NCBI RefSeq assembly: GCF_002205645.1 | Contig: NZ_NIOF01000010.1 | Coordinates: 124,001-188,000, forward strand | Length of the DNA: 64,000 bases | Direction of reading: 5' to 3' | DNA from: Roseateles aquatilis | Lineage (GTDB): Bacteria > Pseudomonadota > Gammaproteobacteria > Burkholderiales > Burkholderiaceae_C | Program-made: the position numbers and the translations under genes | Notes under the pieces: model-generated | Database searches by the model: none | Told to the model about the DNA's origin: nothing | Seen by the model: only the letters and a program-made list of their open reading frames with translations | Shown here: positions 30,219 through 39,980 of the stretch, piece by piece | How the letters are laid out: every line of letters starts with the position of its first letter | Position numbering within the stretch: the first letter of the stretch is position 1

Positions 30219-30887
30219 TCAGCCGGTCCGGAACGGCGCGCCTTCGCGCTGGCTACGGGCCAGCGCCCCTTCGGCGCGGCCGAGCAGGCCGCTGCCGGTA
30301 TCGCCCGGGCCGCGCCAGGCGGTCAGGCCCATGCTGAGCGGACCGGCGGTCGGTTGCTGCTGCATCCAGACGGCACGGAAACGCTCGCAGACCTTGCGCC
30401 CGGTGGGCAGGTCGACGTCGTGCAGCAGCATCAGCATCGCCTCGCCCTGGCCGAGCGCCAGCACGTCCTGCGCGCGGCACTGCTGACGCAGCATGTGCGG
30501 CAGTGCGCCGGCCGGCGCCCGCGCCGCGGCCAGCGCCACCAGGCACCAGGTCATGTCCGGGGCGTGCTGCTGCTGGCGCTCCACCAGCCGGGCCAGCAAC
30601 TGGTCTCGCGACGCCAGCGGCGACGACACGCCGGCCTGGATGGCCAGCGCATGGAAACGCTTGTAATGCGCCAGCGCGGCGGCCAGGTCGCCATGCGCCT
30701 CGGCGATCGCGCTGAGCGCCTCCTGCAACGGCGCGTGCTCGTCGCCGTGGGTCTTGCGCAGCTCGTCCAGGCGCGAGCGCGCCGCGTCCGGCTGGCCGTC
30801 GGCGATCAGACGGCGGGCATCGGCGCAGCCTTGTTCCAGATCGCCCAGGGTTCCGGGGCTGGAGCGCAAGACCTTGTCAGGGTTCAT
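30219..30887 (-). CDS. protein with degenerate GGDEF-like C-terminal domain
   Basis: The 222-residue protein has a helical, tetratricopeptide-like N-terminal half (ARRLIADGQPDAARSRLDEL and AHGDLAAALAHYKRFHAL). The C-terminal half resembles a GGDEF domain that has lost its centre: the signature position reads LALGQGEAMLMLLHD, where an active enzyme would have RxGGDEFxxLL. The usual substrate loop before it is also missing. It is therefore not expected to make c-di-GMP; a c-di-GMP or GTP sensor or a scaffold role is possible. The ATG at 30887 is used; longer frames start in non-coding sequence. Confidence 0.7.
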   Translation of the reverse strand: MNPDKVLRSSPGTLGDLEQGCADARRLIADGQPDAARSRLDELRKTHGDEHAPLQEALSAIAEAHGDLAAALAHYKRFHALAIQAGVSSPLASRDQLLARLVERQQQHAPDMTWCLVALAAARAPAGALPHMLRQQCRAQDVLALGQGEAMLMLLHDVDLPTGRKVCERFRAVWMQQQPTAGPLSMGLTAWRGPGDTGSGLLGRAEGALARSQREGAPFRTG

Positions 30888-31128
30888 AACCAAAAAGAAT
30901 AGCGTCCGCAATGCGACCAGCCCATAGGGGCTTGCCAGCGGAAAACGCCATGAATACGGCCAAAAGTACCCATCCGGCGCGGGATTTGCCGGCAAGTGCG
31001 TGCTTACCGTTTACCTGTGGATACCGCGTTGACCGATCGTGACGTGGCCATGACGGATTCGAGGGACCGGTCGGGCCGCGGCGACGGGACGGGACTAGGA
31101 TGGACCGCGTCGTCCGATGGAGTTCCGC

Positions 31129-34100
31129 ATGAACCAGCCGACCGTCCCCTTGTCCCTGCCCGTGCAGGCCACCGCGGAGAGTTTGCCGCCGCAGGACATC
31201 AGCGCCGAGGTGCTGCTGGAGAAATACGCCAAGGGGGGCGAGCGCAGCCTGGAGGAAGTCCGGGCGCGGGTGGCGCGGGCGTTGGCGCAGGCCGAGTCCC
31301 CCGAGCAGCGCGCGCATTGGGAGGGGCGCTTCCTGGACGCGCAGCGGCGCGGTTTCGTGCCGGCGGGGCGGATCGCCTCGGCGGCGGGGACGGGGCTCTC
31401 GGCCACCTTGATCAACTGCTTCGTGCAGCCGGTCGGCGACGCGATCGCGGAGATGGAAGACGGCGTGCCCGGCATCTACACCGCGCTGACCGAGGCCGCG
31501 GAGACGATGCGGCGCGGAGGCGGCGTCGGTTATGACTTCTCGCGGATCCGTCCCAAGGGCGCCTACGTGAAGTCGACGCAGTCGAGCGCTTCCGGGCCGG
31601 TGAGCTACATGCGGGTCTTCGACCGCAGCTGCGAGACGGTGGAGTCCGCCGGCTCGCGGCGCGGCGCGCAGATGGGCGTGCTGCGCTGCGACCATCCGGA
31701 CATCGAGGAGTTCATCCACGCGAAGGACGAGGGCGACCTGCGCAACTTCAACATCTCGGTCGGCGTGACCGACGTGTTCATGCAGGCGGTGGAGGCGGAC
31801 GCGGACATCGAGCTGGTCCACAAGGCCGCGCCCGGCGCCAAGCAGCGCGCGGCCGGAGCGACGCAGCGCGCCGACGGCCTGTGGGTCTACCGACGCATGC
31901 GGGCCCGCAAGCTGTGGGACCAGATCATGCGGTCCACCTACGACCACGCGGAGCCGGGCGTGCTGTTCCTGGACCGGATCAACGCGGACAACAACCTGCA
32001 TTACTGCGAGACGATCAGCGCGACGAATCCTTGCGTGACCGCGGACACGTGGGTGCTGACGAGCGACGGGCCGCGGCAGGTGACCGATCTGATCGGCACG
32101 CCGTTCCTGGCCATGGTCGATGGCAAGGCGTACCGAACGGAGTCGGCCGGGTTCTTTCCGACCGGGACGAAGCCGGTGCTGGCGCTCCGGACCACCGAAG
32201 GACACGCGTTGCGGTTGACGGCGGAGCATCTGGTGAGGCGGGTGCTGAAGCGCACCGTCGAGACCGTCGAGATGGACTGGGTGCAGGCAGGCGCGCTGCA
32301 GCCTGGGGACGAGGTCGTGCTGCACAACCATCGCGCGTTTGAAGGATGGGGCCAATCCCAGGTCCAGGAAGTGGAGCCACTCGCCGTCGCGAACGGCTTC
32401 GCCGAGGCCGTCCGCACGATAGCGCCGTCCTCGGAAATGGCATCGTCGGCGATTCAGGCCGTGCGCCTGGCGCGTCTGTTCGGCGACATCGCCGTGATGG
32501 ACAGCGATGGCGGCAGTGATTGCACGATTGCATTGCCTGGCCTCTCTTCCGAAGATCAAGAGCGCGTGCAGCGAATGCTGCTCCGATTTGGTATTGCGAG
32601 TGCGCTTCAAGGCTCTCCGCGAGGGAGGCGACTCGTCATCGCCCTCGACAACCTCCAAGTCTTCGCCGACCGTATCGGCTTCGCGGACACCAGCAAGTCG
32701 CGGCGACTGGCCGAACGACTTGCTGTTCAAAAGCGGCGCCCCAACCGCGAGCGCTTCGTCGCGACGGTGGCCTCGGTCGAGCCCGATGGCATCGAGCCGG
32801 TCTTTGATGTGACCGTCGAGCAGGTGCACGCTTTCGACGCCAATGGTCTGATGGTCCACAACTGCGCCGAGCAGCCTCTGCCTTCTTATGGCTGCTGTTG
32901 TCTGGGCTCCATCGATCTGACGACGTTCGTGAAGGACGCCTTCTCGGCCAGGGCGGCGTTCGACGACGCGGAGTTCGCCGAGATCTGCAAGGTCGCCACC
33001 CGCATGCTCGACAACGTCCTCGACGTCACCCCCTGGCCGCTGCCGCAGCAGGCGCAGGAGGCCGCCAACAAGCGGCGCGTCGGCCTCGGGTTCACGGGCC
33101 TGGGGGACGCGCTGGTGATGCTCGGCCTGCGTTATGACGGCGAGCCGGCGCGGGCGATGGCGCGGCGCATCAGCGAGGTCATGCGCGACGCGGCCTACGA
33201 GGCCTCCGCGGACCTGGCGCTGGAGCGCGGCGCCTTCCCGCTGTTCAACGCCGACCTGTACCTGTCAGGCGGCAGCTTCGCGTCGCGGCTGCCGCCGTGG
33301 CTGAAGGACAAGATCCGGGCCCAGGGCCTGCGCAACTCGCATCTGCTGTCGATCGCGCCGACGGGCACCATCTCGCTGGCTTTCGCGGACAACGCGAGCA
33401 ACGGCATCGAGCCCGCCTTCTCCTGGAGCTACACCCGCAAGAAGCGGATGCCCGACAACAGCTTCAAGGAGTACGCCGTCGAGGACCACGCCTGGCGCCT
33501 CTACCGTCACCTCTTCGGCACCGACGCGCCGCTGACCGAGGCGTTCGTCACCGCGCTCGAACTGCAGGCGGCCGATCACGAGGCGATGGTCGCGGCGGTC
33601 GCGCCCTATGTCGACACGTCGATCTCCAAGACCGTCAATGTGCCGGCGGACTATCCCTATGGCGACTTCCAGGACCTCTACGCCCTGGCATGGAAAAGCG
33701 GGCTGAAGGGGCTGGCGACCTACCGGCCCAACAGCGTGCTGGGGGCGGTGCTGAGCGTGGAGCCGGTCGCGAAGCCGGAGCCGCTGAAGGCCGACATCGG
33801 CCCCAACCAACGGCTGCGCGTCGAGCGCCTGCCCAAGCCGGTGCTCGCCTCGCTGCGCTGGCCCAGCCGGCCCGAGCTGCCCGGCGGCAATCCGGCCTGG
33901 TCGACCATGATCCGCCACCCGCATGGGGACTTCGCGCTGTTCGTCGGCGAGCTGCCGGCGGAGGGGCCGGAGGCCGGGCTCTTCGGGCGGACGCTGCCGT
34001 TCGAGGTCTGGGTCAACGGCGCCGAGCAGCCGCGCGGCCTGAGCGCGATGGCCAAGACGCTGTCGATGGACCTGCGGGCCAACGACGCCGCCTGGCTGCG

Positions 34101-34893
34101 GCTGAAGCTGGACGCGCTCGCGACCGTGGCCGAGGAACGTGCCTTCGAGATGCCCATCCCGCCGCTCGGCGAGCCGCGGCTGTTCCCCGGCGTCGTCGCG
34201 GCGACGGCGGCGGTGATCCGCTGGCGCTGCGAGCAACTGGGCGCGCTGCAGGAGGGCGGCCCGACGCCGGTGCTCGACGCGATGTTCTCGCGCGAGGAGC
34301 CGCGCACCAGCACCGCGGGGACGCTGGCCTGGGCCGTCGACGTGGACAACCCCGCCACCGGCGAGCTGTTCACGCTGACACTGAAGGAAGTCAGCCTGCC
34401 CACGCCCGACGGCGGCAGCGTCACGCGGCCTTGCGCGATGGGGTTCTCTGGCAACTACCCGAAGGCGCTGGACGGGCTGGCGCGGTTGCTGTCGCTGGAC
34501 ATGCGGGTGCTGGATCCCGGCTGGATCGGGATGAAGCTGCGCAAGCTGCTCAACGTCGGCGAGCCGCTGGGGCACTTCATGGCGCCGGTGCCGACGCTGT
34601 CAGGCGAGCGCCGCCAGCAGGTGTGGCCGTCGACGGTGGCGTATGTCGCGCGGCTGGTGATCCATCGGTACGCGATGCTGGGCGTGCTCGATGAACAGGG
34701 CTATCCGCTCGTGGACATGGGCCTGCTGCAGCAGGCGCCTGCGCGGGCGGGCGCGGCGCGCGCCGCCGCGTCGCAAGGCGGAGTCATCGCCATGGCCGGC
34801 AAGAAATGCCCGGAGTGCGGCAACTCGACGCTGATCCATCGGGATGGGTGCGAGTTCTGCACGGCGTGTGGGTTCGTGGGGCAGTGCGGGTGA
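31129..34893 (+). CDS. nrdJ: adenosylcobalamin-dependent (class II) ribonucleotide reductase with intein
   Basis: The precursor is 1254 residues; removing the 277-residue intein leaves about 977, normal for a class II enzyme of this type. The 10-stranded barrel parts are clear: [30 protein letters not shown], the active-site cysteine region ATNP before the intein and [12 protein letters not shown] after it, and [17 protein letters not shown]. The second half contains a TSCPD domain and ends with a zinc-ribbon tail ([22 protein letters not shown]). It reduces ribonucleotides using B12, with or without oxygen. GGAG lies six bases before ATG 31129; an ATG at 31117 is less likely. No cobalamin riboswitch or NrdR box was seen in the 240 bases upstream. 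Confidence 0.95.
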   Translation: MNQPTVPLSLPVQATAESLPPQDISAEVLLEKYAKGGERSLEEVRARVARALAQAESPEQRAHWEGRFLDAQRRGFVPAGRIASAAGTGLSATLINCFVQPVGDAIAEMEDGVPGIYTALTEAAETMRRGGGVGYDFSRIRPKGAYVKSTQSSASGPVSYMRVFDRSCETVESAGSRRGAQMGVLRCDHPDIEEFIHAKDEGDLRNFNISVGVTDVFMQAVEADADIELVHKAAPGAKQRAAGATQRADGLWVYRRMRARKLWDQIMRSTYDHAEPGVLFLDRINADNNLHYCETISATNPCVTADTWVLTSDGPRQVTDLIGTPFLAMVDGKAYRTESAGFFPTGTKPVLALRTTEGHALRLTAEHLVRRVLKRTVETVEMDWVQAGALQPGDEVVLHNHRAFEGWGQSQVQEVEPLAVANGFAEAVRTIAPSSEMASSAIQAVRLARLFGDIAVMDSDGGSDCTIALPGLSSEDQERVQRMLLRFGIASALQGSPRGRRLVIALDNLQVFADRIGFADTSKSRRLAERLAVQKRRPNRERFVATVASVEPDGIEPVFDVTVEQVHAFDANGLMVHNCAEQPLPSYGCCCLGSIDLTTFVKDAFSARAAFDDAEFAEICKVATRMLDNVLDVTPWPLPQQAQEAANKRRVGLGFTGLGDALVMLGLRYDGEPARAMARRISEVMRDAAYEASADLALERGAFPLFNADLYLSGGSFASRLPPWLKDKIRAQGLRNSHLLSIAPTGTISLAFADNASNGIEPAFSWSYTRKKRMPDNSFKEYAVEDHAWRLYRHLFGTDAPLTEAFVTALELQAADHEAMVAAVAPYVDTSISKTVNVPADYPYGDFQDLYALAWKSGLKGLATYRPNSVLGAVLSVEPVAKPEPLKADIGPNQRLRVERLPKPVLASLRWPSRPELPGGNPAWSTMIRHPHGDFALFVGELPAEGPEAGLFGRTLPFEVWVNGAEQPRGLSAMAKTLSMDLRANDAAWLRLKLDALATVAEERAFEMPIPPLGEPRLFPGVVAATAAVIRWRCEQLGALQEGGPTPVLDAMFSREEPRTSTAGTLAWAVDVDNPATGELFTLTLKEVSLPTPDGGSVTRPCAMGFSGNYPKALDGLARLLSLDMRVLDPGWIGMKLRKLLNVGEPLGHFMAPVPTLSGERRQQVWPSTVAYVARLVIHRYAMLGVLDEQGYPLVDMGLLQQAPARAGAARAAASQGGVIAMAGKKCPECGNSTLIHRDGCEFCTACGFVGQCG
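32032..32862 (+). mobile_element. intein inserted in the nrdJ active site
   Basis: The insertion encodes 277 residues (302-578 of the precursor) that interrupt ATNP / CAEQPLP. Splicing blocks are present: Cys1 in [13 protein letters not shown] (block A), [11 protein letters not shown] (block B, TxxH), [20 protein letters not shown] (blocks F and G, ending His-Asn) and Cys as the first downstream residue. The centre keeps [16 protein letters not shown] and a following MLLRFGIAS segment that look like worn remains of a LAGLIDADG homing endonuclease; no intact pair of endonuclease motifs is seen. The part from about 32340 to 32800 is less GC-rich than the host gene, in line with transfer. Confidence 0.92.
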
Positions 34894-35033
34894 AGTTGTC
34901 CACGATACCCGTGCCGCAAGGTCGAACGCATTCAACGCAAGTTCTCGTCACAAGAACGCTAGAAAACTGAACGCGTATCCGGCGCGGCTACGAGTCACAC
35001 TGAGCTCAAGAGCTCGGCGGTGAAGGGGCGCTG

Positions 35034-35798
35034 TCAGCCCGCGAACTGAAGCCAGTAGGGGTCACCCACACGCTTGCCCACCGAGAAGGCCGCCTCGCGC
35101 ACCCTCGCTGCGAAGCGCTTGAACAACGCATCGGACACCTCTTGTTCGGGTACCGCTATACCGATCCCGAAAATCTGGCCCGTCGCGGAATCCAACACCG
35201 CGGCCGAGATGCCAGCGACATGCGGAACAAGCTCACCCCGAGATTCAGCGACACCCTCAATCCGTGTCTGGGCGATGCGCTTGAGCAGGTCCTTCGGCGT
35301 CTTCGGCGCCAATCCTCGGGCGTCATCGAACGCGTTGCCTACCAGCTCAAGGATTTCTGAATCCGTCAGCCTTGATAGCAGAGCTCGGCCCATGGAACTT
35401 CCATAGGCCGGGCCACCTGTCCCCGGTGGGGTGTAGACCTGCAGAGGATGCTTGCCCGGGCGCATCTGCAGAACGACGGACTCATTACCGCGCAGCACAT
35501 CCAAGTAGCCCGTGAAACCCGTGTCGGCGACCAAGGCGTCAAGGGCGTCCTCAAGCAGGGAGCTGACGGTGGTGCTTGAACGAAAGTGGAAAGAGGCCTC
35601 CATCACAACCGAACCGGGACGGTAGGCCTTGGTGACGGCGTCCCGCTCTAGAAAGCCGTGCTCAGCCATCAGACTGAGCGTGCGTGACGCAGAGCTTTTC
35701 GGGTAGTCGAGCTCTGCAACCAGGTCGGTCATCGTGATGTCGCGACGCAAGCGGACGATCAACTTCAACACATCCATTGCGTTCGCGAGCGTACTCAA
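35034..35798 (-). CDS. IclR-family transcriptional regulator
   Basis: The 254-residue protein has an N-terminal winged helix (MDVLKLIVRLRRDITMTDLV, then YPKSSASRTLSLM) and an IclR effector domain (residues about 80-250, with GGPAYGSSMGRALLS and HVAGISAAVLD). It follows the TonB-receptor gene by 56 bases on the same strand and probably controls the transporter-receptor cluster upstream. A palindrome of suitable type lies in front of that cluster at 41640. The ligand is unknown. Confidence 0.9.
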   Translation of the reverse strand: MSTLANAMDVLKLIVRLRRDITMTDLVAELDYPKSSASRTLSLMAEHGFLERDAVTKAYRPGSVVMEASFHFRSSTTVSSLLEDALDALVADTGFTGYLDVLRGNESVVLQMRPGKHPLQVYTPPGTGGPAYGSSMGRALLSRLTDSEILELVGNAFDDARGLAPKTPKDLLKRIAQTRIEGVAESRGELVPHVAGISAAVLDSATGQIFGIGIAVPEQEVSDALFKRFAARVREAAFSVGKRVGDPYWLQFAG

Positions 35799-35854
35799 AG
35801 CAGCAGGTTCCTAGTTCCGGTCTATGCGGCGCAGCATGATAGGTGCTGGTGGGC

Positions 35855-38020
35855 TCAGAGTTTGTAGACGAACTCGACTCCGACGACGCGAGGCGTTGCC
35901 AGCGAGCCAATCGCCTGGATCGGGCCCCCCCAACCGCCATAGGTCTTGCCGTTGACGTCCGCGTAGTATCGCTCGTTGGTCAGGTTGTGACCGTAGAGGT
36001 TAAGTGCCCATCGGTCCTTGGCATCTTGAATGCCCAGGCGCAGCCCAACGAGGGTCATTCCATCGGACACAAGGAGGTTGTCCGGCAGCCAGTACTTGCG
36101 GCTGCGCGCTTCGATGTCCAGGCGCGCGAAGCCGTTGATACCGCTGGCGACGGCTCGGGTGTACTGCGCACCGAATGTCACCTTCCACGGCGACGCCTTG
36201 GGCGTACGGTTGCCAACGGTCGCGGGCTCGGCGGCATTGGCCGTGATGCGGCTGTCGGTGATGCCCAGACCGCCGTCGAACTCGAGGCCCTTGACCGGTG
36301 TGTAGCGGAAGTCAACGTCCACCCCCTTGATCGTCACCTTGTCGATGTTGCCGATACGGCCGGACAGGATGTTTCCTGGCAAGACCTTGATGTAGAAGTA
36401 CTGCAGGTCGTCGGACTTGGAGTAGAACGCCGCCGCGTTGAAGGTCAGGCGACCATCGGCGAAGGAGCCCTTGTAGCCCAGCTCGAAGTTCTTCAGGTTC
36501 TCATCCTTGAAGATTGGCTGATCGGATGCGGTCGTGTTGAACCCGCCGGACCGAAAGCCGGTGCTGTAAGTCGCGAATCCGATGGCGTCTGCATCGAGCT
36601 TCTGCGTCAACGTCAGTTTGGGCTGCCAGGCACTGAAGGTCTTCTCGGCGTGAGCCGCTGTGATGGTGTCATCACGGACTCGAGCATCGCGGTCATATCG
36701 CAGGCCGCCCGAGAGTTTCGTGGCCGGGGTGAAGTCGTATTCGACCTGGCCGAACGCGGCGCTTGCGGTGTTCTTGAAGACGTTGTGCCTGGTGACAGCA
36801 GCGGCGTCGTACTGCGAGGCTTGACCGTTGATGTCTGCGAAAGACTTCTCCTCGAGGTCCATGGTTTTGTCCATGTAGAAGAGTCCCGCAATCCAGCGGA
36901 GCGGCTTGCTGCTTGGCGACGTCAGACGCAGTTCCTGGCTTGTCAGCGTCGTGCGGCGGTCCTTGCCCTGGCCTCGGCTCAGTGTGCCCGCAAGGCCACC
37001 AAGCGTGTCCTGCGGATTCGTGAAGTCGGCATCACCAGCGAACTTCTCGCGGAGCTTGGTCCGATTGGTGATGGCCGTCAGCGTGCCCAGCGATGTCTCG
37101 ACGTCAGCCTTGAACGTGAACTCGTCGTTGGAGCCTTCTGTCTGACCGAGGAAGTTCGAGGTAGGGTCATAGTGCGCGTTCAGATTGCCATCTCGAATGA
37201 GGTTGTCCCAGGTCGCGCCAGCCTTGAAGGTGTTTGTGCTTGCCCGGAAGTCGAGCTGGACATCCTCCGAAGCGACCACCATCACCTTGGCGCGCAAGAG
37301 GTTGTCGTGGTCAATGAAGTCGACTTTCTTGTCCAGGAAACTGTTGTTGATCAGACCGTCGGAACTCTTGGTCTGACCCGCCACGCGGAACAGTACTTTG
37401 TCCGGCACAAGGGCGCCGCTCACTCCGCCGGAGACTTCCCTGGTGTTTCCGGAGCTGTAGTCGGCCTTTGCGAACCCGTGCAACTCGTTCGTTGGCGCCT
37501 TGGTGTCGATGACGATGGCTCCGCCAATCGCATTGCGCCCATAGAGAGAGCCCTGCGGACCCTTGAGAACCTCGATGCGGGCAACATCGACAAGGTTCAT
37601 CTTGAGCTGCTTCTGGTCGCTCTGCGGGACGCCGTCGACGACAACGGCCACGGGCGAGTCGGCGTTGTTGATTTGGGAGACGCCACGGATGACGACAAAC
37701 GAGTTCCCATACGTGAACGAGTTGTCGAAGGACATGTTGGGTGTCAGGTTGACGAAGTCCTGCGTACTCTTGATGCCGGCGTTCTCAATCTGAGTCGCGC
37801 TGAAGGCTTTAACGGCGACAGGCACCTTCTGCAGCAGTTCTCGACGGCCTTGCGACGTAACAACGACGGCCTCCAGCTTTGTGCTGGATTCGCCGGCCTC
37901 GCTGGCTGCTGCAGCCTGCGGCGCAGGTGCCGGCGCGGGCGCCTCTTGAGCGTTGGCAGTTGAAGCGCCGACAAGGGCGATGGCAGCCGCGACGGCGGTA
38001 AGGGGAAGAATTCTGGTCAT
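35855..38020 (-). CDS. TonB-dependent outer-membrane receptor
   Basis: The 721-residue protein has a Sec signal (ending STANAQEA), a plug domain (VKAFSATQIENAGIKSTQDF; KGPQGSLYGRNAIGGAIVI) and a 22-stranded barrel ending in the aromatic C-terminus EFVYKL. A clear TonB box was not identified; VEAVVVTSQGRR near the N-terminus may serve. The closest style is that of receptors in the catabolic clusters of sphingomonads and Burkholderiales. GGAG before ATG 38020 sets the start. It lies in an operon with an OPT transporter, AroM and DUF917 proteins, which suggests outer-membrane uptake of their shared substrate. Its GC content is visibly below that of the flanks. Confidence 0.92.
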   Translation of the reverse strand: MTRILPLTAVAAAIALVGASTANAQEAPAPAPAPQAAAASEAGESSTKLEAVVVTSQGRRELLQKVPVAVKAFSATQIENAGIKSTQDFVNLTPNMSFDNSFTYGNSFVVIRGVSQINNADSPVAVVVDGVPQSDQKQLKMNLVDVARIEVLKGPQGSLYGRNAIGGAIVIDTKAPTNELHGFAKADYSSGNTREVSGGVSGALVPDKVLFRVAGQTKSSDGLINNSFLDKKVDFIDHDNLLRAKVMVVASEDVQLDFRASTNTFKAGATWDNLIRDGNLNAHYDPTSNFLGQTEGSNDEFTFKADVETSLGTLTAITNRTKLREKFAGDADFTNPQDTLGGLAGTLSRGQGKDRRTTLTSQELRLTSPSSKPLRWIAGLFYMDKTMDLEEKSFADINGQASQYDAAAVTRHNVFKNTASAAFGQVEYDFTPATKLSGGLRYDRDARVRDDTITAAHAEKTFSAWQPKLTLTQKLDADAIGFATYSTGFRSGGFNTTASDQPIFKDENLKNFELGYKGSFADGRLTFNAAAFYSKSDDLQYFYIKVLPGNILSGRIGNIDKVTIKGVDVDFRYTPVKGLEFDGGLGITDSRITANAAEPATVGNRTPKASPWKVTFGAQYTRAVASGINGFARLDIEARSRKYWLPDNLLVSDGMTLVGLRLGIQDAKDRWALNLYGHNLTNERYYADVNGKTYGGWGGPIQAIGSLATPRVVGVEFVYKL

Positions 38021-38065
38021 GATCATCTCCATCGGGGTTGTGAGAGCCTCAGGGGGCCAGTTGAT

Positions 38066-39121
38066 CTATCGGGTCTGAAAGTGAAAGGGTTCTCCGAGCG
38101 ATGCCTCGAGAGGTGCGTAGAGCTCAGGCATGAACATCGTTCGGGATAGGAGCAGGCTTGAGGCTGGAGCGTGCAGGACACGGATGCGGTCCCCCAAGCG
38201 AACCCGCGCTGATGGCACCGGCTTGCCGTCCTCTGAGAACGTTGTGATCAGGTCTGGAAAGGCGGCGACGCGGCGCCCATTGCGTTCCAGCAACATGTAT
38301 TCGTTGATCAGCGGCAACGATGTCTTTTGACTGTCGTCGAGGCCCACTACGCCGACGTCGAGGCCGGCGACTTGCTCGCAGCGGTACTCGGTGACGACAC
38401 CCTCGGCCACGATGCTTCCCTTCAGCAGGCTAGATACGGCATCGAGACCACCGTCAAGGTACGCACGCCCAAGCTTGATGGCATGGCTGATCGCGCCAGG
38501 CGCTCCGTTGCGGCTAGCGAATCCGATGGTTACCGGATTTCGTGCAACCGCGACTGCGCCGCCCGCGGCCACAGACGCGTGGCGAATCACGCTTGAAGCA
38601 CCGTCAAGTCGTCCGCGAACTGTGCCCTCGACATATCGGGAAGGCGCGCCACCTGCGAATGCTTGAAGCGAGACGTAGTCGTCTTGCCGGTGCAGCCCGA
38701 GTGCTCCCATAAGACTGGAGGGATGGGCGCGGCCGTTGCAGGCCAGATCCAACACGGGGAGCCCCAGTTGCGCCGACTGGACCCATCCGTTGACGGTCGT
38801 CTCTGCGCCGTTTTCGTTGGTATGCAGTCCCATCAACTTCAGGCCTGTCGGCAGTAGACCGCGGAGCAGTTCCAAGGCCCGGACAAAGTGGGCAGGAAGC
38901 ACCTCGAAGTCAGGGGCGCCCGGGGCGCCAACGTAGGCGACGGTGGCCGTGAGATCGTCTTGGTTGAACTCGTCGACCGTCCACAGTTCGGGGGTGCCGA
39001 GTTGGAGGGCCAGTTGGGCCATTCGCTCCCCGTCTTCGGCGAAGCCACCACCACCACCACCCAGGATTGCGCCGCCCCAGACGGCGGCGAGCACATCGTC
39101 TTCAGTGAGTTTTCGTTTCAT
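38066..39121 (-). CDS. DUF917 family protein
   Basis: The 351-residue protein opens with the DUF917 signature LTEDDVLAAVWGGAILGGGG. Other blocks include YVGAPGAPDFEVLPAHFV and a C-terminal segment VRLGDRIRVLHAPAS. DUF917 proteins are soluble and often sit beside hydantoinase, transporter or AroM genes; the biochemical role is not established. The stop is 45 bases before the TonB receptor start. It should be cytoplasmic and act on, or regulate handling of, the compound imported by the neighbouring OPT protein. Confidence 0.88.
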   Translation of the reverse strand: MKRKLTEDDVLAAVWGGAILGGGGGGFAEDGERMAQLALQLGTPELWTVDEFNQDDLTATVAYVGAPGAPDFEVLPAHFVRALELLRGLLPTGLKLMGLHTNENGAETTVNGWVQSAQLGLPVLDLACNGRAHPSSLMGALGLHRQDDYVSLQAFAGGAPSRYVEGTVRGRLDGASSVIRHASVAAGGAVAVARNPVTIGFASRNGAPGAISHAIKLGRAYLDGGLDAVSSLLKGSIVAEGVVTEYRCEQVAGLDVGVVGLDDSQKTSLPLINEYMLLERNGRRVAAFPDLITTFSEDGKPVPSARVRLGDRIRVLHAPASSLLLSRTMFMPELYAPLEASLGEPFHFQTR

Positions 39122-39144
39122 GTTTTTGGCAAAAAGTGGTCCTA

Positions 39145-39164
39145 CTCGCGCTCTAAAGCGCGAG
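39145..39164 (-). promoter_or_regulatory. 8-bp hairpin between the AroM and DUF917 genes
   Basis: A perfect stem CTCGCGCT / AGCGCGAG with loop CTAA lies in the 75-base gap. It has no U-run on either side, so it is not a simple terminator; in the transcript it could stabilise or separate the AroM part from the DUF917 part, or act as a protein-binding site. Confidence 0.45.
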
Positions 39165-39196
39165 GTGATTGATAGGTTGCGCCCTGGTCGGGGCGG

Positions 39197-39868
39197 TCAG
39201 GAAAGGAGTTCTGCGGTCATGCGGCTGACCACCGAGTTGGAAAGAATCACCGGCAGCCCTGAAGCTCGTGAGGCCGCTTCGCGATGCGCCTCTCCGTAGC
39301 CCATGCAGTCCATGACGAGCAGTTCCGCGCCTCGCTCACGCAAGGCACTTGCGGCTCGCTCAAGTAGCTCGATTTCTGGTTCATACGGGGACACCGCCTC
39401 ACAAAGCGGCCTTTTTTGAAGCACGCTCCACTTGTCGCCCTCCCTGTGCATCTGGGACTCGAGGGGGAAGAGAATCCCGACTTGGCGTCTCCCTGCAATG
39501 GCTGCCACACAGGGCGCGACAAGACGGTCAGGTTCGATAAGCCATGCGTTCTCGCAGTGGAGGCCCTCAAACTCACCCGTGCAGAGCAACAAGATGCACG
39601 TGCATCCGCGACTCCGAAGCGAGCGAATCAGGGTTTGAATGAGCGGCAGGACCTTGCTCTTCCCGAGCACCACCGCGGAACCATCAAGCATGCGGGTCAC
39701 CAGCTGTGGATCGTCGATGTCCGGGGAATAGCTCTGGCGAACCTCACTTAGCGAGAGCCCGTCGAGCACTCCCGCCTGGATACATTGCACATGTGCCGGC
39801 AGATGCTGTCGCAGCATGGAAGCGATGTCGTCGCGCGGTGCCTGACCAAGAGTTATCGTTCCTAGCAT
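39197..39868 (-). CDS. AroM family protein
   Basis: The 223-residue protein matches the length of E. coli AroM (225). The N-terminus MLGTITLGQAPRDDI is the usual one. The cores LLLCTGEFEGLHCENAW, VGILFPLESQMHREGDKW and ELLVMDCMGYG are seen, giving two Cys-containing strands as in racemase-like folds (AroM is related to Asp/Glu racemase and maleate isomerase folds). Function is unknown. ATG 39868 fits the family N-terminus; a frame from 39970 with GAAGG upstream would add 34 residues and cannot be fully excluded. It stands between an OPT transporter and a DUF917 protein. Confidence 0.85.
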   Translation of the reverse strand: MLGTITLGQAPRDDIASMLRQHLPAHVQCIQAGVLDGLSLSEVRQSYSPDIDDPQLVTRMLDGSAVVLGKSKVLPLIQTLIRSLRSRGCTCILLLCTGEFEGLHCENAWLIEPDRLVAPCVAAIAGRRQVGILFPLESQMHREGDKWSVLQKRPLCEAVSPYEPEIELLERAASALRERGAELLVMDCMGYGEAHREAASRASGLPVILSNSVVSRMTAELLS

Positions 39869-39980
39869 TGGCGCTTCGCGAAACGTTTCTCTTGGGCCGA
39901 TCGATGCGGTGGCGTGCCTTGATGAACCTGCATCGGCAGGAGGACGGCCGGCTAGCGACAGTGGTGTCATTGCACGGCCT

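Noticed and set aside
30888..31128. Cobalamin riboswitch or NrdR box before nrdJ
   Set aside because: The B12-dependent enzyme would suit one, but neither the B12-box core nor an NrdR-type palindrome was found in the 240 bases upstream.
34894..35033. Attachment site or tRNA at the edge of the low-GC stretch
   Set aside because: No tRNA-like cloverleaf, integrase gene or matching direct repeat at the other edge was seen; only a GAGCTC-AA-GAGCTC element is present, which is two copies of a six-base palindrome.
38060..38071. GTTGATCTATCG shared by the DUF917 3' end and the H-NS upstream region (42001)
   Set aside because: A 12-base match within 64 kb is expected many times by chance; one copy lies over a stop codon.
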